This document shows positions 7,249-13,857 of a DNA stretch of 42,563 nucleotides, one piece after another. Source of the stretch: CAYGFH01 sp964356315. Lineage in GTDB: Bacteria; Patescibacteriota; Microgenomatia; UBA10105; UBA927. The notes under the pieces were generated by a model that worked only from the letters and a program-made list of their open reading frames with translations, had not been told where the DNA came from and searched no databases. Numbering within the stretch: position 1 is the first letter of the stretch; each line of letters starts with the position of its first letter. A program made the translations under genes and the position numbers. The DNA lies in contig CAYHHA010000011.1 in NCBI GenBank assembly GCA_964356315.1, positions 1 to 42,563 of the forward strand, written 5' to 3'.

Positions 7249-8245
7249 TTTTTATAACTTTTCCTAGATACTCGCTACTGGATATCTTCCATGAATCCAT
7301 GCCGTAGGCATTATCGCCTTTTGTAATGCATACTCTTTTTTTGTGATCGTACAGAATATCTATGATTCGGTGCACGATAATCTGTGGAAGATTTGGCAAG
7401 TGAAACAGAATAATATCGTCTGGTTTGATAGCGGTAAATGGTACTTTCTTGGCAGTAATAGTGTCCCCTGTCTTGATGAGCGGATACATACTGTTGGACG
7501 ATGCCTCTGCGATAAAGGTCTTTCCCTCGGGCATCTGATCGATAAATGCTATAGTTGCCTCGCTCTGTTCGTTTACAAGAGCGCCATTGTCTAAAATAAG
7601 TATCCGGTCACAGACCTTGAGCATAAGTCCGAGGTCATGCGACGTCAGAAGGATACTCCTGGAGGATTTCATCTGGAGTAATTTTCGAATACTTTTATCT
7701 CTGAATGACGCGTCACCTACCGCAAATACCTCATCAAATAGAAGGATATCTACTTCGGAAAATATCGCCACGGAAAATGCTAAACGAGTTTTCATACCAG
7801 AGGAATACTTTTTGACGGGAACATCGATAAATTCAGAAAGCTCGGAGAATGAGACTATTTCATCCATATGATCAGAAATAAATTGTTTTGACATCCCCAA
7901 AATAGAGGCATATAACAAAATATTTTCTTTCCCCGTTAATTCTGGATGAAGTCCTGAGCCAAGCTCTATGACGGGAGCTATCGTCCCTTTGGTGGAAATA
8001 GTGCCAGAATCAGGCCTAAATATGGTTGCGATTAATCGTAAAATGGTGCTTTTGCCAGATCCATTGGGGCCAATGAGTCCGACTATTTCCCCCTTGTGAA
8101 CCTCGAAGGATACATTCTTGATAATCTCCACAGGTCTATTTTGACTGCTACCGATATGAGACAGTCGCCACTTCAAACTATTTTTACGATTCAGTGCAAA
8201 CGACTTTGATACATCTTCAAGCACAATAGTGGGATTTTTTTTCAT
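7229..8245 (-). CDS. ABC exporter ATPase fused to S26/SipW-like signal peptidase domain
   Basis: A 338-residue fusion. Residues 1-235 are an ABC ATPase of the Wzt/TagH type: Walker A GPNGSGKST (59-67), signature KYSSGMKTRL (146-155), Walker B DILLFDE (166-172) and switch His203. Residues about 244-338 match the SipW-type signal peptidase I/S24 fold: S-N-S-M-Y-P with predicted nucleophile Ser252, His292 in VHRI, then TKGDN with Asp311 and Asp317. Wzt-type proteins often carry a C-terminal substrate-recognition domain; here it is a protease-like domain. No membrane segment is present, so the domain would face the cytoplasm, as in C39-containing peptide exporters. It probably pairs with the permease just upstream (3 bp gap) and may clip a leader during export (inference). 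Confidence 0.85.
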   Translation of the reverse strand: MKKNPTIVLEDVSKSFALNRKNSLKWRLSHIGSSQNRPVEIIKNVSFEVHKGEIVGLIGPNGSGKSTILRLIATIFRPDSGTISTKGTIAPVIELGSGLHPELTGKENILLYASILGMSKQFISDHMDEIVSFSELSEFIDVPVKKYSSGMKTRLAFSVAIFSEVDILLFDEVFAVGDASFRDKSIRKLLQMKSSRSILLTSHDLGLMLKVCDRILILDNGALVNEQSEATIAFIDQMPEGKTFIAEASSNSMYPLIKTGDTITAKKVPFTAIKPDDIILFHLPNLPQIIVHRIIDILYDHKKRVCITKGDNAYGMDSWKISSSEYLGKVIKIGNKSV

Positions 8246-8248
8246 AGA

Positions 8249-9022
8249 TTAGATATGTTCCGCAAACGCGTATTCGGTTTTTTTGTACAGAAGGTATCCA
8301 AGTATAAAAACAGCCGTGCTAATGCCCATAAGATTCCAGATACCAGGCAATGAAATGGATTCTTGAAACAGCGCCATTCTATAGGCGAGGACGAACTGTG
8401 TCATGGGACTCAGTTCAATGATCGTTCTAAAATACGTAGGAACAATAGAGAGCGAATAGACAATCGGCGTACAATAAAATAGTAGTTGAAGCACAATATC
8501 GAGAATATTTCTCCAATCCCTGAAAAATACATGCAACACTGCCGACACAAGCGAAACCCCCGTCTGAAAAACTAATTGGCATACGCTTATCAATAAGAAA
8601 AGAGAAAGACTACTCATGCTCAATTTCTGATGAAAGAGCGCCATAAGAAGCGTAAGCACAATGATATTTACCGAATAATCGATGATGTTAGTAAGAACGA
8701 TGCTAAAGATAATGGATTCTGTGGGGAATTTATTGTTCAGGATAAGGTCGCGGTTTGCTATGAGACTTCGGGTGGCATACACCACCGTCTGACTAAACCA
8801 AAACCAACTCATAAACCCAACGAAGACGAAAAGAAAATAGGGAGTCACCCCAATCGTATCTCGAAACGCTATGGAAAATATGCCAGCACTGATAAGGGCA
8901 AACGTAAGCGGATAGATAACAATCCAGAGCGACCCAAACAACGATTCCGCATAGCGGGTCTTGATCTCCCTTGTCGTAAAATTTAGGGTGGTAGAGAGCA
9001 AATGAGAATGATTATGTCGCAT
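8249..9022 (-). CDS. ABC-2 type exporter permease
   Basis: A 257-residue protein with about six membrane helices. Its N-terminus (LNFTTREIKTRYAESLFGSLWIVIYPL) is the characteristic amphipathic start of TagG/Wzm/ABC2_membrane permeases, and a helix-breaking FRDWRNILDIVLQLLFY segment lies near residues 165-182. It overlaps the end of the decarboxylase gene by 11 bp and is 3 bp from its partner ATPase gene. TagG/Wzm permeases export polysaccharides, teichoic acids or some peptides. Here the ATPase-peptidase fusion and the PqqD/peptide context favour a peptide or small conjugate as cargo (inference). Confidence 0.88.
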   Translation of the reverse strand: MRHNHSHLLSTTLNFTTREIKTRYAESLFGSLWIVIYPLTFALISAGIFSIAFRDTIGVTPYFLFVFVGFMSWFWFSQTVVYATRSLIANRDLILNNKFPTESIIFSIVLTNIIDYSVNIIVLTLLMALFHQKLSMSSLSLFLLISVCQLVFQTGVSLVSAVLHVFFRDWRNILDIVLQLLFYCTPIVYSLSIVPTYFRTIIELSPMTQFVLAYRMALFQESISLPGIWNLMGISTAVFILGYLLYKKTEYAFAEHI

Positions 9023-10325
9023 GGGTCACGTCAGAAAAAAATTCAGCTATGATCTTTTTTCTCATATGGGGCAGATAAAAGAATTTATATATACGCTCCC
9101 GTTTGGTACTGTTTGGATAAAACTGTATGGCTGTTTTGGCAGGATACAACCAGTACTTGGATTCAATGCTACTGGGTAACGCGTTTCTTTTCAATGATCG
9201 GAATATCACACCACAGGAAAGGCTATGCTCGTGAGTGATGACTTCTGCGTTTGGAAAATGTTTTTGTAATTCGCTCAAAAAATACTGCTTGTTTTTCTTT
9301 TGCAATTCGACCATATTCTGGTACCCTTTTTTTCCGAACATATGGATCGCAGACCAAATTGCGGCGGCGGGTGCCCCTGATCTGGAGCCTGATATGGTGA
9401 CGTCTAGAGCGTCTAAATAGTCTATCGGTTTTTCTATATACTTCCGAAGCGCCGTGCGATACAGCACGATCCCTGCCGAATATGGTACTAAGCCAAATTT
9501 GTGAAAATCCACAACTATAGATTGGATGCGACCAGATGCAAAAGGGGCGAACGAAGGTTGTATAAAGGGTTCGATAAGGCCGTTTAGCGCCGCGTCTATC
9601 CAAATATAAAAGCGTATATCTGTATATTTTTTTTCTAACGCTTCAACCGCCTGTATGAGTGACGCGATATCGTCACTGGAGCCTGTTGACGTGTAACCAA
9701 GTGTGAGAGGAAGCAAAAAGCCACGGATCCCCTTTTTGTATAACCGCTTGACCGAAGTATTCAAACCGGATGCGCTTATACCCCAGGACACGCTATCTAG
9801 CGCGACCGTATGTGTGGAGATATTGCAAATATTTGCTGCTTTGTAGATGGAATAATGAGTGAGATTAGAAAGAAGCATTGCCATGTTTTCAACCTTGGTA
9901 AACTGAGCTAAATATGATCTGCCAGTCCATACAGAAAATAGATTTCCTTCCGTGCCACCGCTCGTTATATACCCTTCTGTCTCGCCTTTTTTGGCATGAT
10001 AGAGGTAGGCCATTTTTTGTATGACTTCGTATTCGAGGCGCTGGGTAGTATACGTTGTGGGAGTTTTGCACCATGTGCCGAGATGGTTTACATTGTCTCC
10101 AAGGAATGATCCATACACTTTCGATACATATGGGTCAGGATGTGTAGAAAGGGCTCCCAAATTATACTCGTGATTTGAAGGCGCGAGATTTCGCTTCACA
10201 CTCAGCAGTCGAGCGTTCAGTTTCATGCGTCCAATCGATTGGTCTGGAAATATATCTGGTGATACTCCAGCGTTAATGACGCGATCAATGGCATTTCTAG
10301 AAGCTGTTTTAAGTCCTGTTCGCAT
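9012..10325 (-). CDS. PLP-dependent group II amino-acid decarboxylase-like protein
   Basis: A 437-residue protein with the type I fold features of group II decarboxylases. It has a phosphate-binding TSGGTEGN (121-128), a His stacking on the cofactor (SNLTHYS, His157), Asp244 in IDAALNG contacting the pyridine nitrogen, and the Schiff-base Lys276 in VVDFHKFG. The GSRSGAPAAAIW segment near 311-322 is also family-typical. GGTEGN, DAAL and HK together resemble histidine and serine decarboxylases more than glutamate decarboxylase, but the substrate cannot be set by eye. It lies 28 bp after ridA and overlaps the permease gene. In this operon it may supply an amine for conjugation to the peptide or to a small molecule (inference). 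Confidence 0.85.
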   Translation of the reverse strand: MRTGLKTASRNAIDRVINAGVSPDIFPDQSIGRMKLNARLLSVKRNLAPSNHEYNLGALSTHPDPYVSKVYGSFLGDNVNHLGTWCKTPTTYTTQRLEYEVIQKMAYLYHAKKGETEGYITSGGTEGNLFSVWTGRSYLAQFTKVENMAMLLSNLTHYSIYKAANICNISTHTVALDSVSWGISASGLNTSVKRLYKKGIRGFLLPLTLGYTSTGSSDDIASLIQAVEALEKKYTDIRFYIWIDAALNGLIEPFIQPSFAPFASGRIQSIVVDFHKFGLVPYSAGIVLYRTALRKYIEKPIDYLDALDVTISGSRSGAPAAAIWSAIHMFGKKGYQNMVELQKKNKQYFLSELQKHFPNAEVITHEHSLSCGVIFRSLKRNALPSSIESKYWLYPAKTAIQFYPNSTKRERIYKFFYLPHMRKKIIAEFFSDVTHAT

Positions 10326-10353
10326 AATAGTTTTTCATCGAGATACCTCGATT

Positions 10354-10695
10354 TTACACCATATATGCAATCATGCTGATTTCGAGTATAGCTCCCATGG
10401 GAAGCGCGCTCACACACACTGTTTCCCGCGCTGGGAACGGCTCTGAGAAATAACCACCATACACGTCGTTTATACGCCCATAGAGGGACATATCTGTCGT
10501 GTAAATGGTAGTTTTTACAACATCGGCAAATGTACCACCAGCTTTTTCCAAAACATTTTTGAGATTTGCCATGACTTGATGCGTTTTATCTTCTATCGTT
10601 CCTTCGATCAGCTTCCCATCCTTTAGGTAGATGTGACCGGATATGAAAATAAAATTTCCTTTTGTGATACTGGGAGAATATGGTGGCGTGTTCAT
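10354..10695 (-). CDS. RidA/YjgF family enamine-imine deaminase
   Basis: A 113-residue protein covering the whole RidA (YjgF/YER057c/UK114) fold. The substrate-binding Arg90 in PFPARETV and Glu105 in GAILEISMIA match the residues that bind carboxylate and catalyse enamine/imine hydrolysis. RidA proteins remove reactive enamines released by PLP enzymes, which fits its place as first gene of an operon followed directly by a PLP decarboxylase. A TATAAT box 7 nt before the ATG predicts a leaderless transcript for the operon. Confidence 0.9.
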   Translation of the reverse strand: MNTPPYSPSITKGNFIFISGHIYLKDGKLIEGTIEDKTHQVMANLKNVLEKAGGTFADVVKTTIYTTDMSLYGRINDVYGGYFSEPFPARETVCVSALPMGAILEISMIAYMV

Positions 10696-10702
10696 GTGTT
10701 TG

Positions 10703-10708
10703 ATTATA
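10703..10708 (-). promoter_or_regulatory. Probable -10 box of the RidA-to-PqqD operon
   Basis: A perfect TATAAT on the minus strand, 7 nt upstream of the ridA ATG, predicts transcription starting at or within a base of the start codon. No good -35 hexamer is seen 16-18 bp further upstream. It is the only clear promoter found before the seven-ORF operon. Confidence 0.5.
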
Positions 10709-10923
10709 ACACCAGCGGAGTATGCTTACTTTTCGTAAAACGAAATTTGGGTGGAATTTTTTTTGCACCAATAAATGCAATACACAGCACACAGACTTAG
10801 AAATGAATAGCTTGTGCAGTAAATGTTTCACAGCTTGAACCAATTATAAAGGAATGGGAGCTGTGGAGGCAATGTTGCTCACCTACCGTCTTGGCGTAGC
10901 TGAACGGAATTAGCAATTCAATG

Positions 10924-11553
10924 CTACTGAATAGCTTGATACAGTGGTTCTACAATTTCACTATCCGCCGTAACTTCATGAAAAAGATTAATGACGTCTC
11001 GAACCCGCTGGTTGCCAAGCAGTTGCTCTGTCTTATCATGTAAATCTGAAACTGAAGGCATATCATTGGATAAACTTCGAACTACCAACATCCCCATCAC
11101 CAAATTAAAACATTGAGGGTACTGGGACAAATCGTTGTTTGTTTTCACAGATTCTGGAATATCAAACCGCAAAATCGATTCAAGTGGCTCATGCAACTTC
11201 GATATATCACCCTGATTTAAATCTTCTACAAGAAAGGGACGGACGTTGGGAGTAGAAAGGATAACTAGCGCGTTACCTTTGAGCCATGAACGGAACTGAT
11301 CGGGATCATCAGATGGTTGGATAAGAGATAGAGTTTCAACCGCAAACCGGAAGGCTTCTCTAGGATCTTTTGTAATCGATTCAAGATCTCTGTTAATCTC
11401 GTCCCAATAAGGTTCTGTTTCATCTCCTCGATCGGATGCTTCTAAACCGCTTGTGATACGGGTGCGAAGAAGTGAAAGAATTACACTTCGAGAAAGTTTA
11501 TCTTCGGTCGGAGAAAATTCTGATAGGAGCGCATTAACAGCATCTTTGCTCAT
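10924..11553 (-). CDS. Hypothetical protein, acidic and helical
   Basis: A 209-residue soluble protein with no membrane segment, no cysteine cluster and no motif that I recognise. It is rich in Asp, Glu, Ser and Leu, with an apparently all-helical pattern (for example LEASDRGDETEPYWDEINRDLESI and a closing FHEVTADSEIVEPLYQAIQ). A TATAAT box ends 6 nt upstream of the ATG at 11553, supporting this start and expression as its own leaderless unit. It is separated from the RidA operon by 228 bp with no clear feature, so it is probably independent. Confidence 0.75.
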   Translation of the reverse strand: MSKDAVNALLSEFSPTEDKLSRSVILSLLRTRITSGLEASDRGDETEPYWDEINRDLESITKDPREAFRFAVETLSLIQPSDDPDQFRSWLKGNALVILSTPNVRPFLVEDLNQGDISKLHEPLESILRFDIPESVKTNNDLSQYPQCFNLVMGMLVVRSLSNDMPSVSDLHDKTEQLLGNQRVRDVINLFHEVTADSEIVEPLYQAIQ

Positions 11554-11559
11554 AAAGCA

Positions 11560-11565
11560 ATTATA
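11560..11565 (-). promoter_or_regulatory. -10 box for the 10924-11553 gene
   Basis: TATAAT on the minus strand, 6 nt before the ATG; a leaderless mRNA is predicted. The -35 region is not distinct. Confidence 0.45.
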
Positions 11566-11655
11566 TCATTATAGACAAATAGGACTCTATCTAATGCAAT
11601 TAGACATGGTACCCGCATCGGATACTCCATTCTAAAATCTTTTGAGGCTAAAATG

Positions 11656-11737
11656 TGCAGACGAGAGGACTTGAACCTCCACCCCTTGCGGGATACGCAC
11701 CTCAAGCGTACGCGTATACCAATTCCGCCACGTCTGC
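11656..11737 (-). tRNA. tRNA-Leu (anticodon GAG)
   Basis: Read on the minus strand: acceptor GCAGACG pairs with CGTCTGC, the D arm is GCGGAATTGGTATACGC, the anticodon loop is TTGAGGT (GAG), there is a long variable arm typical of tRNA-Leu, the T loop contains TTCAAGT, and the discriminator is A. CCA is not encoded. The 5' third overlaps the end of the GIY-YIG gene and is duplicated at 11976-12021. Confidence 0.92.
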
Positions 11738-11971
11738 ATAGATTTCCTGAATTACTTCTCTTCCCGAACCTGATTTGAAATACTTTTCGAGTCTTCTAGC
11801 GTCTTTAATATCAGAACATAATTCTACATGAATTAGTCTGAAAGGTCTATTGCATCGATTCGATTGTGTCTTCCCGTTGTTATGTTCAGCTAATCTTGAT
11901 TCAACATTTTTTGTTAAACCCTTGTAAAATGAACCTGTATTAAGACTTTGAATTACGTAAACGTAATACAT
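11702..11971 (-). CDS. GIY-YIG family endonuclease-like protein inserted at tRNA-Leu
   Basis: An 89-residue protein from ATG 11971. The GIY-YIG core is present (YYVYVIQ, then FYKGLTKNVESRLAEHNNG, with the catalytic Arg in ESRL and a downstream ARRLEKYFKSG segment), close to the small YhbQ/UPF0213-type. Its last 12 codons (YADVAELVYAYA then TGA) are the first part of the tRNA-Leu gene, read through on the same strand. Directly upstream of its start is a second copy of that tRNA 5' part, interrupted by a 20-bp palindrome. This arrangement suggests a gene that inserted into the tRNA and regenerated it. Whether it is an active homing enzyme is unknown. Confidence 0.88.
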   Translation of the reverse strand: MYYVYVIQSLNTGSFYKGLTKNVESRLAEHNNGKTQSNRCNRPFRLIHVELCSDIKDARRLEKYFKSGSGREVIQEIYADVAELVYAYA

Positions 11972-11975
11972 AATC

Positions 11976-12021
11976 CGTATACCCCTGCCTGCCGGCAGGC
12001 AGGAATTCCGCCACGTCTGCA
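11976..12021 (-). repeat. Duplicated 5' part of tRNA-Leu split by a 20-bp palindrome
   Basis: Plus-strand segments 11976-11983 (CGTATACC) and 12004-12021 (AATTCCGCCACGTCTGCA) together repeat 11713-11738 of the tRNA-Leu gene without mismatch. They are separated by the perfect palindrome CCTGCCTGCCGGCAGGCAGG (11984-12003). The two copies of the tRNA 5' end flank the GIY-YIG coding region as direct repeats. Confidence 0.9.
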
Positions 12022-12116
12022 ATACTTTCCATATTATACCTCGATTTGGTATTCAGAGCTATAAATCCTTTAGGTTCACTAAAAGCTAAACGCTCTCTCG
12101 AGATATATCAAAAAAC

Positions 12117-12312
12117 GCACTGAGCTTGTCGAAGTGCTGCCGAGCTAGGATGATGTTCACCCTTCGGGCTTCATGAATGATCCGCTTATTATCGAAATCG
12201 TTGTTTCGATAATACTCCTCATTCCCGAACCGGCGGTTCTCACCATATCTCAACAACTTCACCAATCTCAATGCAAAGCACTGAGCTTGTCGAAGTGCTG
12301 CCGAGCTAGGAT
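12117..12312. repeat. 161-bp-spaced direct repeat including the tRNA-Gln 3' end
   Basis: A 35-bp sequence at 12117-12151 recurs at 12278-12312. It contains GCACTGAGCTTGTCGAAGTGC (hyphen-free core GAGCTTGTCGAAG, a common dispersed hairpin repeat) followed by CTGCCGAGCTAGGAT, the 3' end of tRNA-Gln. The 126 bp between the copies has small hairpins (GTTCACCCTTCGGGCTTC and TTATCGAAATC with GTTTCGATAA) and no convincing gene. Confidence 0.8.
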
Positions 12313-12370
12313 TCGAACCTAGAGTCGCGCTGATCCAAAGTCAGGCGTGTTACCATTACACCACTCGGCA
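12298..12370 (-). tRNA. tRNA-Gln (anticodon TTG)
   Basis: Minus strand: acceptor TGCCGAG/CTCGGCA (U1-A72 is typical of tRNA-Gln), D arm GTGTAATGGTAACAC, anticodon loop CTTTGGA (UUG), T arm CTAGGTTCGAATCCTAG, discriminator G. One C-C opposition sits at the top of the anticodon stem. CCA is not encoded. Parts of both ends are duplicated nearby. Confidence 0.92.
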
Positions 12371-12680
12371 AATCATTCAGTCCTATTGCATGCCAGCCTT
12401 GTGTGTTACTCCCGCTTTGCGGGACTTACTGACAGTACGGCTCATCTCTTCGCCTACTGTCAGATAAAGCATTACACCACTCGGCAAATCATTCAGTCCT
12501 ATTGCATGCCAGCCTTGTGTGTTANNNNNNNNNNNNNNNNNNNNNNNNNNNNNNNNNNNNNNNNNNNNNNNNNNNNNNNNNNNNNNNNNNNNNNNNNNNN
12601 NNNNNNNNNNNNNNNNNNNNNNNNCAGTACGGCTCATCTCTTCGCCTACTGTCAGATAAAGCATTACACCACTCGGCAAT
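12355..12680. repeat. 116-bp tandem repeats carrying the tRNA-Gln 5' end
   Basis: ATTACACCACTCGGCA (the tRNA-Gln 5' end, antisense) occurs at 12355, 12471 and 12663. The first two copies define a 116-bp period that also contains the hairpin TCCCGCTTTGCGGGA. The third unit is broken by a 100-N gap; comparison shows that exactly 24 bp, including the hairpin, are missing if the unit is complete. The copy number in the genome is therefore uncertain. Confidence 0.85.
12525..12624. other. Assembly gap (100 N) inside the tRNA-Gln repeat array
   Basis: Exactly 100 N, a standard placeholder. The flanks are consecutive parts of the 116-bp repeat, so the gap is a collapsed or unresolved tandem repeat, not unknown unique sequence. 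Confidence 0.95.
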
Positions 12681-12776
12681 TTAGTAGTTAATGGCTCACA
12701 GTTCATGGCTCATGGTTCACAGAAGAATTGTGAAGACGAACGTGCACCATTGAACAATGAACAGTTAACTTTCTTG

Positions 12777-12848
12777 AGCGGGCGACGGGAATTGGACCCG
12801 CTACCTTCTCCTTGGCTAGGAGACGTTCTACCGATGAACTACACCCGC
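12777..12848 (-). tRNA. tRNA-Gly (anticodon GCC)
   Basis: Minus strand: acceptor GCGGGTG/CGCCCGC, D arm GTTCATCGGTAGAAC, anticodon stem-loop CTCCTAGCCAAGGAG (GCC), T arm GCGGGTCCAATTCCCGT, discriminator T. The T loop TCCAATT is slightly atypical. CCA is not encoded. No duplicated fragment is seen for this tRNA. Confidence 0.92.
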
Positions 12849-12918
12849 TTCAAACGCGACCGACACGTAATCTATGCCGATTTCGCTCTATCTATTACTG
12901 GCATTTCTTACAAATATA

Positions 12919-13189
12919 TGTGCCGAGACTAGGAATTGTTAGAGTCGACAGTTGATAATTCGATTCATATCGANNNNNNNNNNNNNNNNNNNNNNNNNNN
13001 NNNNNNNNNNNNNNNNNNNNNNNNNNNNNNNNNNNNNNNNNNNNNNNNNNNNNNNNNNNNNNNNNNNNNNNNNTGTGCCGAGACTAGGAATTGTTAGAGT
13101 CGACAGTTGATAATTCGATTCATATCGAAATATCTTACTGTCGCTTAATCCCGCAAAGCGGGACACCCAGAACTGCACGTGTGCCGAGA
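12919..13189. repeat. 106-bp tandem repeats carrying the tRNA-Phe 3' end
   Basis: TGTGCCGAGACTAGGAATTG (the 3' end of tRNA-Phe, antisense) occurs at 12919, 13074 and 13180, the last within the intact gene. Copies two and three define a 106-bp period with the hairpin TCCCGCAAAGCGGGA. Copy one runs into a 100-N gap and lacks the final 51 bp of the unit. Confidence 0.85.
12974..13073. other. Assembly gap (100 N) inside the tRNA-Phe repeat array
   Basis: Exactly 100 N, flanked by corresponding parts of the 106-bp repeat. If the unit is complete the true missing sequence is 51 bp or a multiple-unit expansion. Confidence 0.95.
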
Positions 13190-13254
13190 CTAGGAATTGC
13201 ACCCAGATAACTTGTTTTTCAGACAAGCGCCTTGACTAACTCGGCCATCTCGGC
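13182..13254 (-). tRNA. tRNA-Phe (anticodon GAA)
   Basis: Minus strand: acceptor GCCGAGA/TCTCGGC, D arm GCCGAGTTAGTCAAGGC, anticodon loop CTGAAAA (GAA), short variable loop TTAT, T arm CTGGGTGCAATTCCTAG, discriminator A. The short variable loop rules out tRNA-Ser. The T loop begins TG rather than TT. CCA is not encoded. Confidence 0.9.
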
Positions 13255-13394
13255 AGGTTTACCTGCGCTATGTACTTGTTAAATAGCTACTCTTAGACCA
13301 ACAAACACTCTAAAAAAGAGGGTTGAGTTGTATTATACAGAATGTCGCGTATTTTGTCATCGAACATTTATACATATCGTTCAGATCTATCGAG

Positions 13395-13424
13395 TTGATA
13401 CAAAAAGCAATAATTTGGTAAAAT
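13395..13424 (+). promoter_or_regulatory. Promoter of the 13435-13857 gene
   Basis: TTGATA (13395-13400), an 18-bp spacer and TAAAAT (13419-13424) lie 10 nt upstream of ATG 13435. An earlier in-frame ATG at 13423 falls inside the -10 box, which argues for the later start. Confidence 0.55.
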
Positions 13425-13434
13425 GCCTAATAGT

Positions 13435-13857
13435 ATGTCAGAAAAAATCGGACAAACAGGAAAAATATCGTACGAGGAATCGGTTCAAGCTTTTCTAATA
13501 AAATTTGATTACGTTCCGAGTACTCAACCGAAACGTGTAGTTTCTGATTTCAGGCATGCAACACTTATCGCTCTGGCCCGGGAAGATGAAGCAATGGAAC
13601 TAAGACGTGGGGGATCAGCGCGTATATTTCTTTATTCACAGGTCGCAGACACACCACTGCCGGTCGCAAGAGCAGGATCAGCAGTTTATTTTGAAGCACT
13701 TGTGGGATATTGTGCAGCAAATGGGCTAGACCCCAAGCAAACGTTAGTGGAAAACGGGATTAAGACAGAAGATGCTCAAATGTATCTGGAATATGCTCAA
13801 TTTGCTCACTTAAAAATTACTGAAGCACTTCAAGCTCAACAAGGACATTCAGCTTAG
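13435..13857 (+). CDS. Hypothetical soluble protein
   Basis: A 140-residue protein of unknown family, starting MSEKIGQTGK. It contains no membrane helix and no cysteine pair. Its sequence alternates charged helices (ATLIALAREDEAMELRR, ALVGYCAANGLDPKQTLVENG, EYAQFAHLKITEALQAQ) and could be a small all-helical domain. The start is chosen because the upstream ATG lies inside the predicted -10 element. It stands alone between the tRNA cluster and the Fic-like gene. Confidence 0.65.
   Translation: MSEKIGQTGKISYEESVQAFLIKFDYVPSTQPKRVVSDFRHATLIALAREDEAMELRRGGSARIFLYSQVADTPLPVARAGSAVYFEALVGYCAANGLDPKQTLVENGIKTEDAQMYLEYAQFAHLKITEALQAQQGHSA

Noticed and set aside
10696..10923. Structured RNA in the gap before the RidA operon (paired-looking GGCAATGTTGCTCACC)
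   Set aside because: No match to SRP, 6S, tmRNA or RNase P signatures could be traced; only the -10 box is supported.
12086..12271. Open frame of 61 codons between tRNA-Leu and tRNA-Gln
   Set aside because: It is composed of hairpin sequence and part of the duplicated repeat, shows no family resemblance and has no ribosome site or promoter.
12347..12706. Open frames running across the N block
   Set aside because: They read through unknown bases and tRNA-derived repeats; not coding.
12355..13189. CRISPR array
   Set aside because: Units are 106-116 bp, nearly identical throughout, and consist of tRNA ends plus hairpins; there are no short repeats with variable spacers and no cas genes.
13182..13254. 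tRNA-Ser (UGA) by a one-base shift of the anticodon
   Set aside because: A seven-base loop CTGAAAA places GAA as the anticodon, and the variable loop is too short for tRNA-Ser.
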